From Phytohabitans aurantiacus (lineage in GTDB: Bacteria > Actinomycetota > Actinomycetes > Mycobacteriales > Micromonosporaceae): DNA of 64,000 nucleotides. The stretch spans positions 125,528 through 189,527 of the forward strand of contig NZ_BSDI01000004.1 of assembly GCF_027923225.1 (NCBI RefSeq), read 5' to 3'. Made by a program: the position numbers and the translations under genes. Shown in pieces: positions 17,795 through 25,872 of the stretch; position 1 is the first letter of the stretch, and the number at the start of each line of letters is the position of its first letter. A model generated the notes under the pieces. It was not told the origin of the DNA, ran no database searches, and saw nothing but the letters and a program-made list of their open reading frames with translations.

Positions 17795-19155
17795 CAGGAC
17801 ACCCGGCCGATCTCGACGTTTTCCAGCACGCCGAGCGCGTCGGGCACGAGCACGGCCACCGAGTAGTAGGCGCTGACGAGGTACGAGAGGATCGCCTGCT
17901 CGTCCACGCCCATGAACCGCACCGACAGACCCGGCTGGTACTCATCCGGGATGCCCGTCTGGCGCAGGCCCACCACTCCCGAGCTCTCCTCGCCGGTGCG
18001 CATGGCCAGGATCGATGTCGCGCCCCGCCGGCTGATCGGGATCTTGTCGCAGGGCAGGAGCGGCACGCCCCGCCACGCGGTCACGCTGGCACCATCGACC
18101 GTCGTGGTGCCCGGGTAGACGCCCCGCCGGGTGCACTCCCTCCCGAAGGCGGCGATCGCGCGCGGGTGGGCGAGCATGAACCGGGTCTTGCGGCGCCGGC
18201 AGAGCAGGTCGTCGAGGTCGTCGGGGGTGGGTGGACCGGTGCGCGTATGGATCCGCTGCTTCAAATCAGCGTTATGCAACAACCCAAACTCCCGGTTGTT
18301 GACCATCTCGTGCTCCTGACGCTCCCGCAACGCCTCCACCGTCAACCGCAACTGCTGCTCCACCTGATTCATCGGATGGTTAAACAAATCAGCCACCCGC
18401 GAATGCACCCGCAACACCGTCTGCGCCACCGACAACTCATACTCCCGAGGCGCCAACTCATAATCCACAAACGTCCCCGGCAACCGCACCTCACCCGCAT
18501 GACCGGACGCCAACTCGATCTCGGCCTCGCCCTGCTTGTTGCGCGGCTGGTCGGAGCGGAGCAGCGCCCGCTCGACGTGCGCCCGCAGCGGCGCCGAGCG
18601 GCCGTTCATCTCCTGGAAGGCGCGGGAGCGCAGCGCCAGTACCGTGCAGGGCGTCTCGGCCCGGATGCTGTACGGCCAGCGGCCCGGCGAGCCGGTCAGC
18701 ATCTGCTCGCCGAAGTACTCACCGTCGGCCAGGACGCCGAGCACGGTGTCGTCCCCGTACTTGCCGGTGCCGACCCGGCTCACCTTGCCGTGGGCGAGCA
18801 GGAACAGCGCGCTCACCGGCTGCCCCGCGGTCACGATGACGTCGCCGGGGGCGTACTCGCGGGGTACGAAGCGCTCGGCGAGCGCCGCCAGTGCCGCGTC
18901 GTCGTCGAAGTCCCGCAGGAGCGGCAGCTCGCGCAGCTCCTGCGGGACCACCGAGACCTTGCCGGCGGCGGTGACGAACGTCAGCCGTCCGTCACCGATC
19001 GCGTACGTCAGCCGCCGGTTGACCCGGTACGTGCCGCCGGCCACCTCCACCCAGGGCAGGACCCGCAGCAGCCACCGCGGCGTACGCGCGGCCATCTGCG
19101 GTACGGACTTGGTCGTCGTCGCCAGTGTCCGGGCGGCAGCGGTCGTGAGAGTCAC
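17794..19155 (-). CDS. Family 2B encapsulin shell protein with cNMP-binding domain, second copy
   Basis: 453 residues. The N-terminal KSVPQMAARTPRWLLRVLPW and the C-terminal PDEYQPGLSVRFMGVDEQAI and VAVLVPDALGVLENVEIGR match the HK97-fold family 2 encapsulin shell. A cyclic-nucleotide-binding domain is inserted (about residues 85-200; phosphate-cassette-like YFGEQMLTG and YSIRAETPC), which defines family 2B. It assembles into a protein nanocompartment, presumably co-assembling with the paralogue encoded three bases upstream. The start is GTG 19155. Residues in the 18209-18507 block are identical to the paralogue. It is often mislabelled as a Crp-type regulator, but no helix-turn-helix is present. 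Confidence 0.92.
   Translation of the reverse strand: MTLTTAAARTLATTTKSVPQMAARTPRWLLRVLPWVEVAGGTYRVNRRLTYAIGDGRLTFVTAAGKVSVVPQELRELPLLRDFDDDAALAALAERFVPREYAPGDVIVTAGQPVSALFLLAHGKVSRVGTGKYGDDTVLGVLADGEYFGEQMLTGSPGRWPYSIRAETPCTVLALRSRAFQEMNGRSAPLRAHVERALLRSDQPRNKQGEAEIELASGHAGEVRLPGTFVDYELAPREYELSVAQTVLRVHSRVADLFNHPMNQVEQQLRLTVEALRERQEHEMVNNREFGLLHNADLKQRIHTRTGPPTPDDLDDLLCRRRKTRFMLAHPRAIAAFGRECTRRGVYPGTTTVDGASVTAWRGVPLLPCDKIPISRRGATSILAMRTGEESSGVVGLRQTGIPDEYQPGLSVRFMGVDEQAILSYLVSAYYSVAVLVPDALGVLENVEIGRVS
18209..18507. repeat. Near-identical block in shell gene 2
   Basis: 299 bp matching 19577-19875 with only two silent differences (around 18271-18274), while flanking coding sequence differs clearly. 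Within it the first eleven Leu codons are all TTG, and Tyr, Asp and Phe are often TAT, GAT and TTT, unlike the CTG/CTC and C-ending usage around it. This fits recent gene conversion involving a segment of different codon style. Confidence 0.9.
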
Positions 19156-19158
19156 GGT

Positions 19159-20577
19159 TCAGCCTTCCCGGCCGATCTCGACGTTCTCCAGCACGCCGAG
19201 CGCGTCGGGCACGAGCACGGCCACCGAGTAGTACGCGCTCACCAGATACGAGATGATCGCCTGCTCGTCCACACCCATGAACCGCACCGACAGACCCGGC
19301 CGGTACTCGTCCGGGATACCCGTCTGGTGCAGCCCGATGACGCCCTGCTTCTCCTCGCCGGTGCGCATGAGCAGGATCGAGGTGGTGCGGGTGTCGCTGA
19401 TCGGGATCTTGTTGCAGGGCAGGAGCGGTACGCCTCGCCAGGCCGGCACCTTGTGGCCGCTCACGTCGACGCTTTCGGGGTAGACGCCGCGGCGCGTGCA
19501 CTCGCTGCCGAACGCGGCGATGGTGCGGGGGTGTGCGAGCAGGAAAGCGGGCTCCTTCCACACCATCGACAGCAGCTCGTCGAGGTCGTCGGGGGTGGGT
19601 GGACCGGTGCGCGTATGGATCCGCTGCTTCAAATCAGCATTGTGCAACAACCCAAACTCCCGGTTGTTGACCATCTCGTGCTCCTGACGCTCCCGCAACG
19701 CCTCCACCGTCAACCGCAACTGCTGCTCCACCTGATTCATCGGATGGTTAAACAAATCAGCCACCCGCGAATGCACCCGCAACACCGTCTGCGCCACCGA
19801 CAACTCATACTCCCGAGGCGCCAACTCATAATCCACAAACGTCCCCGGCAACCGCACCTCACCCGCATGACCGGAGGCGAGCTCGATCTCGGCTTCCCCG
19901 TGCGTGTTCTGCGGTCGGGGCGGACCGGCGGCCACCATTTCGAGATGCGCGCGCAGCGCCTCGGACCGGTCGGCCAGCTCGTCGAATTCCCGCCGGGACA
20001 GCGACAGCACGGTGCACGGCGTGACCGCCCGCACCGAGTGCTCCCAGATGCTCTCCGCTTCCAGAAGCGACCGTTCGCCGAAGTACTCGCCGTCGGCCAG
20101 TACGCCGAGCACCGTCTGGTCGCCGTACTTGCCCGCGCCCACCGTGTTCACCTTGCCGTGCGCGATGAGGAAGACGGCGTCGACCTGGTGTCCAAACTCG
20201 ACGATCGTGTCGCCGGCGGCGTACTCCTGCTGGGTGAAGCGGTCCGCCAGGGCGGCGAGCACCTCGTTGTCGGCGAAGCCGCGCAGCACGGGCAACTCGC
20301 CCAGCTCCTGCGGGACCACCCGGACGTCGGCGCCGGTGTTGCTGAAGGTCAGCCGGCCGTCGCCGATGGCGTAGCTGAGCCGCCGGTTCACCCGGTACGC
20401 GCCACCGTTGGCCTGTACCCATGGCAGCATCCGCAGCAGCCAGCGCGAGGAGATGGCCTGCATCTGGGGTACGGACTTCGTGGTCGTAGCCAGGTTGCGA
20501 GCGGCTGCCGTAGCCAGGCTGAGCCGCTGCTCCCCTTCGCTGTCGAACCCCGCGTCCACCGAATCAACGACGGTCAT
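19159..20577 (-). CDS. Family 2B encapsulin shell protein with cNMP-binding domain, first copy
   Basis: 472 residues, first gene of the encapsulin operon. The N-terminal arm (SVDAGFDSEGEQRLSLATAA) is followed by KSVPQMQAISSRWLLRMLPW, then the inserted cyclic-nucleotide-binding domain (about residues 95-215; VFLIAHGKVNTVG, YFGERSLLE, HSVRAVTPC) and the HK97-type core, ending VAVLVPDALGVLENVEIGR. ATG 20577 is chosen because AGGTGG lies eight bases upstream. It forms the capsid shell with the second copy. The FGE and Arg of the nucleotide pocket are present, so ligand binding is plausible but unproven. Confidence 0.92.
   Translation of the reverse strand: MTVVDSVDAGFDSEGEQRLSLATAAARNLATTTKSVPQMQAISSRWLLRMLPWVQANGGAYRVNRRLSYAIGDGRLTFSNTGADVRVVPQELGELPVLRGFADNEVLAALADRFTQQEYAAGDTIVEFGHQVDAVFLIAHGKVNTVGAGKYGDQTVLGVLADGEYFGERSLLEAESIWEHSVRAVTPCTVLSLSRREFDELADRSEALRAHLEMVAAGPPRPQNTHGEAEIELASGHAGEVRLPGTFVDYELAPREYELSVAQTVLRVHSRVADLFNHPMNQVEQQLRLTVEALRERQEHEMVNNREFGLLHNADLKQRIHTRTGPPTPDDLDELLSMVWKEPAFLLAHPRTIAAFGSECTRRGVYPESVDVSGHKVPAWRGVPLLPCNKIPISDTRTTSILLMRTGEEKQGVIGLHQTGIPDEYRPGLSVRFMGVDEQAIISYLVSAYYSVAVLVPDALGVLENVEIGREG
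19577..19875. repeat. Near-identical block in shell gene 1
   Basis: Partner of the block at 18209-18507 (constant offset 1368 bp). It encodes about 99 residues from GHAGEVRLPG to TPDDLDEL, identical in both proteins apart from the boundary residue. Confidence 0.9.
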
Positions 20578-20611
20578 CACCAACACCACCTAAATCGTCG
20601 GCTGGAAGTTG

Positions 20612-20645
20612 GTACGAGAATCGCAACCATTTCCATGGCTCGTAC
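20612..20645. promoter_or_regulatory. Inverted repeat upstream of encapsulin operon
   Basis: GTACGAG (20612-20618) and CTCGTAC (20639-20645), perfect 7-bp arms separated by 20 bp, 35 bp upstream of the first shell start codon. It could be an operator or a leader hairpin. No regulator is encoded next to it. Confidence 0.35.
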
Positions 20646-20723
20646 AGTCACCCGATAGGCAGTCATCCGAACAGAGGAATCTGCCCTGGTAAAAGCCGCC
20701 CAAGTCACCTAACGTCGCCAGGC

Positions 20724-21386
20724 ATGGCCGACCGTGACATGGCGAGCGCCATCTTTTCCATGGTGGGCGTGCTCTACGCGATCCTGCTGGCGTTCGTCGT
20801 CATCGTGGTATGGGAGGCGTCCAGTGCCGTCGAGGACCACGCACAGGCCGAGGCCAACGACGTGTCGCAGATCTACTTCACCGCTCGCGCGCTGCCCGAG
20901 CCCCAGCGCGCCCGGCTGACCGCGCTCGCCCACGGGTACGTATCCACAGTGGTCAGTCAGGAGTGGCCGGCCATGCGCGAGGGGCGTACCAGCCCCGAGG
21001 CGCGCGCGCAGGTGGCACAGATGCGCGCCGAGATCACCCGGATGAAGCCGGCGGACGCGCGCGAGGAGATCCTCATGTCGCAGACGCTCGACGCGATCAA
21101 CAAGCTCGTCGACGCGCGCCGGCAGCGCACCGCCGCCGTCGACTCGCCGGTGCCGGCGGTGCTGTGGATCGGCCTGGTGTCCGGCGCGGCCATCACCGTG
21201 GGCTTCACGTTCCTCTTCGGGGCCGGCCGCCTCGGGACGCAGGTCGTGATGGTCGGTGCGATGACCGCGCTGCTCGCGTTCACGCTCTGGCTTACCTACG
21301 AGATGAGTCACCCGTTCACCGGGCCGACCGGCATCGGGCCGGACGCGTTCCAGACCGTCCTCAACCGCTTCGAGGAGTTCTCATGA
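20724..21386 (+). CDS. DUF4239 membrane protein, possibly lacking its N-terminal helix
   Basis: 220 residues. MASAIFSMVGVLYAILLAFV and VIVVWEASSAVEDHAQAEAN are the hallmark of DUF4239 (bestrophin-like) proteins, and two further helices are at the C-terminus (VLWIGLVSGAAITVGFTFLF, VVMVGAMTALLAFTLWLTY). Family members usually have an extra transmembrane helix before this point. The frame is open upstream but has no ATG, GTG or TTG, so the start is ATG 20724 or the 5' end is degraded. Function unknown. The next gene overlaps by four bases. Confidence 0.8.
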   Translation: MADRDMASAIFSMVGVLYAILLAFVVIVVWEASSAVEDHAQAEANDVSQIYFTARALPEPQRARLTALAHGYVSTVVSQEWPAMREGRTSPEARAQVAQMRAEITRMKPADAREEILMSQTLDAINKLVDARRQRTAAVDSPVPAVLWIGLVSGAAITVGFTFLFGAGRLGTQVVMVGAMTALLAFTLWLTYEMSHPFTGPTGIGPDAFQTVLNRFEEFS

Positions 21387-21868
21387 GTTCTCGCCGGACG
21401 CATCTGACCACGCTCGGCCTCGGTCTGCTCGCCGGAGCGGTGGCCGCGCCCGCACCGGCCCGTGCCGTGGCACCCACCGAGAGCGTGCCCGCCGGGATTC
21501 TGGCCAAGCGCAAGCAGATCACGCTGCCGGCCGTGCCCGCGCTCGGCCTGACGTACATCGCGACCTTCGACCTGACCGACCCGGCGGGCGCGCCGCTGGG
21601 CACCGCCGCAGCGAACACCGCGATCGTCGACCTGCGGCTCGAAGGGCCGGTGATCCTGAGCCAGGTGGTGCTCCAACTCGCCGGAGGCGAGTTGCACTAT
21701 CAGCGCCTCATGAACCGCTTCGGCGAGTACCCGCGCAGCGGCACCGGCGTCATCGTCGGTGGCAGCGGCGAATACGCCGAGGCACAGGGCGTCATCGAGA
21801 TCACCTGGCCCGACGCCGACACGATCCACCTCCGCCTCCCCCAACCCCCACCCCCTCCGCGTTCGTGA
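21383..21868 (+). CDS. Secreted dirigent/allene-oxide-cyclase-like barrel protein
   Basis: 161 residues. The Tat-like N-terminus (SSRRTHLTTLGLGLLAGAVA) leads to a mature domain with LTYIATFDLTDPAGAPLGTA, a central strand-rich region and VGGSGEYAEAQGVIEI, which resembles the G-G-S/T-G-x-Y-A-x-A-x-G motif of dirigent/AOC-barrel proteins. The ATG overlaps the stop of the DUF4239 gene (ATGA), implying coupling. Substrate unknown. Its 3' end overlaps the convergent gene by 68 bp. Confidence 0.7.
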   Translation: MSSRRTHLTTLGLGLLAGAVAAPAPARAVAPTESVPAGILAKRKQITLPAVPALGLTYIATFDLTDPAGAPLGTAAANTAIVDLRLEGPVILSQVVLQLAGGELHYQRLMNRFGEYPRSGTGVIVGGSGEYAEAQGVIEITWPDADTIHLRLPQPPPPPRS

Positions 21869-22727
21869 TCAGGGTTGGTGGGAGTGGGGGTGGGGTGGTC
21901 GTTGGCCGGGTGGTCGGGGGCCAGGCCAGCACCGGGCGGGCCGGGGGCGCAAAGGCCGGGGGTGAAAAGGCGGGCGGCGCGGGCGCCGGCGGCGGCACGG
22001 GCACGGGTGGGGCGTCGGCCAGCGTCGTCGGCCGGTCCGGGGGCGGGGGCGGTGCGGTGACTCGGCGTACCGGCCAGGCCAGCGCCGCCATCCCGAGCAC
22101 TATCAGCACGGCGCCCGCCACGAGCAGGCCCCATGTCGCCGAGGCGAGCCAGCCGGGCCGCACCTCCACTCGCAGGTCGACGGTCAACGCCGCCCGCGCG
22201 TCCGGATGCATGACGATCAGGCTGAGCCGCTGCCCGCGTACCGGAGAAGGCTCCCATTCGACGGCGCCGGCACCCTGGTGGATCCAGCGTGGTGGCGCCC
22301 CCGGCACCGTGCCACCTGGCGGTCGCTCCGCGCCCGCTGGCGTCCCCGCCACCGGGGTGACCCGCACCGGCAGCGGACCGCTGGTGAGGCTGACCCGGTC
22401 GACCTGTGCGTACGCCACGCCGGCCAGGTAGCGGGCGGCTTCGTCGGCGGGCGCGACGCCGATCATGGCCGGCCCGGTCTCGGTGCGCGCGGTGATCCGT
22501 AGCGTGGTGTCCCTCGCCCGGGTGAACGGTGCGGTGTCCCGCAGGAGCGCGTCGAGGTCGGCGACGACGACGGCGTGACCGGGGGTGGTGATCCGTTCGA
22601 TCGCCCCGCTGAAGGCGCCGCCGGCGTCGCGATGCTGCATCGCCGTCCACAGTGCACCGCCCACGAGCAGGACGGGGAGCCCCAGGGTCAGCAGCAGCAT
22701 CCCGACGGCTGTGCGCACGATCCGCAT
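21801..22727 (-). CDS. Membrane protein with Pro-rich C-terminal tail, unknown function
   Basis: 308 residues. There is one N-terminal helix (GMLLLTLGLPVLLVGGALW), an extracytoplasmic domain of about 150 residues, a second helix (LLVAGAVLIVLGMAALAWPV) and a long Pro-rich cytoplasmic tail. No family is recognised. The last about 20 residues, Gly/Arg-rich, overlap the convergent gene's end and may be poorly constrained. It precedes the ycnI-type gene in reverse order, separated by a hairpin-forming 52-bp gap. Confidence 0.65.
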   Translation of the reverse strand: MRIVRTAVGMLLLTLGLPVLLVGGALWTAMQHRDAGGAFSGAIERITTPGHAVVVADLDALLRDTAPFTRARDTTLRITARTETGPAMIGVAPADEAARYLAGVAYAQVDRVSLTSGPLPVRVTPVAGTPAGAERPPGGTVPGAPPRWIHQGAGAVEWEPSPVRGQRLSLIVMHPDARAALTVDLRVEVRPGWLASATWGLLVAGAVLIVLGMAALAWPVRRVTAPPPPPDRPTTLADAPPVPVPPPAPAPPAFSPPAFAPPARPVLAWPPTTRPTTTPPPLPPTLITNAEGVGVGGGGGGSCRRRAR

Positions 22728-22731
22728 TTGC

Positions 22732-22763
22732 TTTCCCCCTCAAAAGCACCTTTCAGGGGGAAA
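22732..22763. terminator. Hairpin between membrane-protein and YcnI-like genes
   Basis: TTTCCCCCT (22732-22740) pairs with AGGGGGAAA (22755-22763) around a 14-base loop. It lies just downstream of the YcnI-like gene on the minus strand and is followed by pyrimidines, consistent with a terminator or attenuator. Confidence 0.5.
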
Positions 22764-22779
22764 ACGAGCGGAGCTCGAC

Positions 22780-23475
22780 TCAGGTTTCCGTGCGGCGGGA
22801 CCGCACGAAGGCCAGGCCGCCCAGGACGAGGCCACCCAGCCCGGCGAGCAGACCGATGATCGCCAGCGTGATCGGCAGCACATCGGAGTCGGAGTCGGAG
22901 CCGGACGAGCCCGAGGCGGCAGCCGCAGACGGCGACGCGGAGGCAGCCGAGGCGGCGGTCAGGGTCAGGACCGGAGCGGGCTGCTCGGGCTCGGCCGCGC
23001 CCTCCACCGGCTCCTCGATCCAGCGGGAGACGTTGCCGTCCGAGTACGTCTGGAGCGTCTTGAAGACCATCTTCGCCACGTCGGGCAGCGGCCCCATCGA
23101 CACCGGGAACTCCTGGAACTCGCCCGGCTTGACCCCACCGCCCGCCGCGGCGGTCCACGTGATCTTTGCCACGACCTCGCTGACCTGGCTGCCGTGGACC
23201 TCGACGGGCGGGTTGACGGTGCGCTTCTCGACCGCCACGGTCCACCCGGCCACCGGCATCGTCGACACCGAGGCGACCGGAGCGTCCTCCGGCAGTACCA
23301 CCTCGAGCTTGGTGGTCGACGCGGTGTCGCTCTCGTTCGGCACGCGGAACGCGAGGCGGGCGTACCCGCCCTGGGTTGCCTCGGTCGGGTTCACCGTGAC
23401 GTGCGCCGCCGCCGGAGCCGCGAAGCCGAGGACGGCGATCAGGACCGCGCCGGTGACGAGAGCGAGCCTTTTCAT
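22780..23475 (-). CDS. YcnI-like (DUF1775) copper-binding membrane protein
   Basis: 231 residues. A signal peptide is cleaved before AHVTVNPTEA, exposing the N-terminal His used by YcnI proteins for Cu(II), with the conserved Trp in MPVAGWTVAVE. The DUF1775 domain is followed by an Ala/Ser-rich linker and one C-terminal helix (LPITLAIIGLLAGLGGLVLG) ending in basic residues. It probably hands copper to the CopC-CopD protein encoded 33 bp upstream, as in ycnK/ycnJ/ycnI loci. Confidence 0.88.
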   Translation of the reverse strand: MKRLALVTGAVLIAVLGFAAPAAAHVTVNPTEATQGGYARLAFRVPNESDTASTTKLEVVLPEDAPVASVSTMPVAGWTVAVEKRTVNPPVEVHGSQVSEVVAKITWTAAAGGGVKPGEFQEFPVSMGPLPDVAKMVFKTLQTYSDGNVSRWIEEPVEGAAEPEQPAPVLTLTAASAASASPSAAAASGSSGSDSDSDVLPITLAIIGLLAGLGGLVLGGLAFVRSRRTET

Positions 23476-23508
23476 CGAGGACCCTTTCCAGGTGACGGAT
23501 ACGGTGAT

Positions 23509-25149
23509 CTAGGTGACAGGTACGGTGGCGGTCACCGTGGCCTGGTCGATATCGGAGATGCGGACGGTGAAGCGGAGCTGCCAGTCGCCGGCCAGCGAAA
23601 ACGTCAGCTCACCGGTCGCGTGGTTGTCGGTGAGCGCCAGCAGCGGGATCTCGATGGGCGCCACGTCGTTGGCCGGCAGCGCGGCGGTGCCCTTCCACTC
23701 GACGACCTTCAGCGGCTTGCCCGACAGGTCGTACGCGTACAGGTGGATGGAGTTGTTGCCGACCCCCGCCGGGTCGATGTCCACCTGGAGCTTGAAGAGG
23801 TTGCTGGCGACCTCTTTGGAGTAGTAGTCGGTGGTCACGCCCAGCGCCTCGTTGGCGGCCGCGGTGCGGGCGGGCGTGGTCTGCACGAGCACCGCCGACA
23901 GGGCCAGCACGATCGCCGTGATCCCGAGTTCCACCCAGACCGCACGACGGATCTTGTGTGGCTCGTCGGCGGCAATGCGCCGCCGGACAAGCCGTCGCGA
24001 GTACCACGCCACGGCGATGACCAGCGCGAGCAGCCCCACCTTGGCGAGGATCAGCCGGCCGTACGTCGTGGAGACCAGCGCGTCGGGAGTACTCACCTCG
24101 ATCAGCGCCTGCACGGTGCCGGCGAGCACCAGCGAGCTGACCGCCAGCGCCGCCCAGCGCGACCACACCGGCAGTACCGCGCCCAGCTCGCGCTCGTTGG
24201 CCTGCCTGAGCAGGAAGCCGACGAGCATCACGAGCCCGCCCAGCCAGACCGCCATGCTCGCCAGGTGTACGGCGTCGACGACCACCGAGACCGCCGCCAC
24301 CGGCGAGGCGGCGGGGTGGCCCGCGATCGGCCAGGTCAGCAGGGCTGCGCCGCCCAGGACGAGTAGCAGGATCTGGTCGGCTTTACCGGACTCGTTGGGG
24401 CCGCGCAGCAGCGGGCGGAGCAGCAGGGCGATGGCCAGGAGCAGGCCCAGCCGCACAAGATGAGCCGTGCCGAATGTGGTGGCCAACACATCCCGGATCT
24501 GCCCGCCGGAGATGTCGAAGATCCCTCCACCGGCGGTGTACGGCCCCTGGAGCAGGACCGCCGCCACGGTCGCCAACCCGACCAGCCCCATGCCGGTCCA
24601 CACCACCGCGCCCACTCTGCGGCGGGATAGCCGCGCCGGCCAGAGCAGGCAGAGCACGAGTACCGGGCCGACCACCAGCACCAGCCCGGCGTACCCCAGG
24701 TACTTGGCGACCTTGATCGCGGTGGCCACCACCCGGTTGGTGTCTTCGTTCTGCGTCAGCGTGGGCGCTACGGACGGGGAGCCCACGGAGTACGTGTATC
24801 CACCGGCCACGGGATGGCTGTCGGCCGAGATCACCCGGTAGCTGACCAGGTACGTACCGTTGCCGCCCTGGTCGACGGGGATGGTGACCACCGAGCCCGC
24901 GAACGACGGCTCGCCCTTGTCGACGCGCTTCCCGTCCGGGCCCAGCACCAGGATCTTGCCGGGCACCTGCCGCACCGACTCGGTGAATGTGAGCACCACC
25001 TCAGCTGGCGCACTCGCCAGCACGGCTCCCTGGATCGGATTGCTGCTGCTGAGTACCGCATGGGCGCTGGCGGGCGCGGGCGGCGAGATCAGGATGGCGA
25101 GCGCTCCGGCGGCTAGGGCGGCCGCGATGCGAGGGGTCATGACGGCCAT
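23509..25149 (-). CDS. CopC-CopD fusion copper transport protein
   Basis: 546 residues. The signal peptide ends before AHAVLSSSNP, giving the CopC N-terminal His ligand. The CopC beta-barrel includes SADSHPVAGGYTYSVG (second copper-ligand region). About eight transmembrane helices of a CopD domain follow (GYAGLVLVVGPVLVLCLLWP onward), then a C-terminal beta-sandwich. This YcnJ-type arrangement imports or handles copper at the membrane. The start is ATG 25149 or 25140. It is divergent from the sigC-like gene, with 114 bp between. Confidence 0.9.
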   Translation of the reverse strand: MAVMTPRIAAALAAGALAILISPPAPASAHAVLSSSNPIQGAVLASAPAEVVLTFTESVRQVPGKILVLGPDGKRVDKGEPSFAGSVVTIPVDQGGNGTYLVSYRVISADSHPVAGGYTYSVGSPSVAPTLTQNEDTNRVVATAIKVAKYLGYAGLVLVVGPVLVLCLLWPARLSRRRVGAVVWTGMGLVGLATVAAVLLQGPYTAGGGIFDISGGQIRDVLATTFGTAHLVRLGLLLAIALLLRPLLRGPNESGKADQILLLVLGGAALLTWPIAGHPAASPVAAVSVVVDAVHLASMAVWLGGLVMLVGFLLRQANERELGAVLPVWSRWAALAVSSLVLAGTVQALIEVSTPDALVSTTYGRLILAKVGLLALVIAVAWYSRRLVRRRIAADEPHKIRRAVWVELGITAIVLALSAVLVQTTPARTAAANEALGVTTDYYSKEVASNLFKLQVDIDPAGVGNNSIHLYAYDLSGKPLKVVEWKGTAALPANDVAPIEIPLLALTDNHATGELTFSLAGDWQLRFTVRISDIDQATVTATVPVT

Positions 25150-25263
25150 GATTGTGTAGCCACCGATACCCACGCCATGGTGGGGTAGTCGTTCGGCGAG
25201 GCTGAGAAGTTCCCGGCGGGTTCCTGAACGCGCGCACAGCCTGCCCGCGTACCCTGGGTTGCC

Positions 25264-25845
25264 GTGATTCCCGCCCAGCGTGACGGCCACACCGCCGCAG
25301 AACGCACCGCCGCCGAAGGTGGCGGTGCCGACGCGTGGGCTCTCGCCGCCCGCGCCGGTGACCCTGTCGCGCAGGCGGCGTTCGTGCGGGCCACGCAGGT
25401 CGAGGTCTGGCGGTTCGTGGCCGCGCTGGTCGACCCTGGCAACGCCGACGACCTCACCCAGGAGACCTACCTGCGGGCGTTCCGCGCGCTGCCGGCGTTC
25501 GAGGGCCGGTCGAGCGTCCGCACGTGGCTGCTGGGCATCGCTCGCCGGGCGTGTGCCGACCACATCCGCACCGCCGTCAGGCGCCGCCGGCTCGACGAGC
25601 GGCTGACCACGCAGGCCCACACCGCCGGGCCGCATCCCGATCCCGCGCAGCACGCCACCGCGGCTGACCTGCTGCGGCGGCTGCCCGACGAGCGGCGCGG
25701 CGCGTTCGTGCTCACCCAGGTGCTTGGCCTGTCGTACGCCGAGGCGGCCGAGGTCGAGGGCGTGCCCGTCGGCACCATCCGGTCCCGGGTCGCCCGCGCC
25801 CGCACCGAGCTTGTCGACGCGGTCGGCGAAGCGCTAGCCAGCTAG
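25264..25845 (+). CDS. ECF RNA polymerase sigma factor, SigC-like
   Basis: 193 residues with region 2 (FVAALVDPGNADDLTQETYL) and region 4 (LTQVLGLSYAEAAEVEGVPV, TIRSRVARAR). It resembles mycobacterial SigC, notably ATQ-VWRFVA near the start and VGTIRSRVARAR at the end. Mycobacterial SigC has been linked to copper acquisition, which fits the adjacent divergent CopC-CopD gene. No anti-sigma factor is encoded nearby, as for SigC. The start is GTG 25264. Confidence 0.88.
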   Translation: MIPAQRDGHTAAERTAAEGGGADAWALAARAGDPVAQAAFVRATQVEVWRFVAALVDPGNADDLTQETYLRAFRALPAFEGRSSVRTWLLGIARRACADHIRTAVRRRRLDERLTTQAHTAGPHPDPAQHATAADLLRRLPDERRGAFVLTQVLGLSYAEAAEVEGVPVGTIRSRVARARTELVDAVGEALAS

Positions 25846-25872
25846 GAACTCTCCGACTCCGTAGGACGACTA

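Noticed and set aside
17794..20577. Annotation of the two shell genes as Crp/Fnr transcription factors
   Set aside because: They have a cNMP-binding domain but no helix-turn-helix, and the rest of each protein matches the family 2 encapsulin shell.
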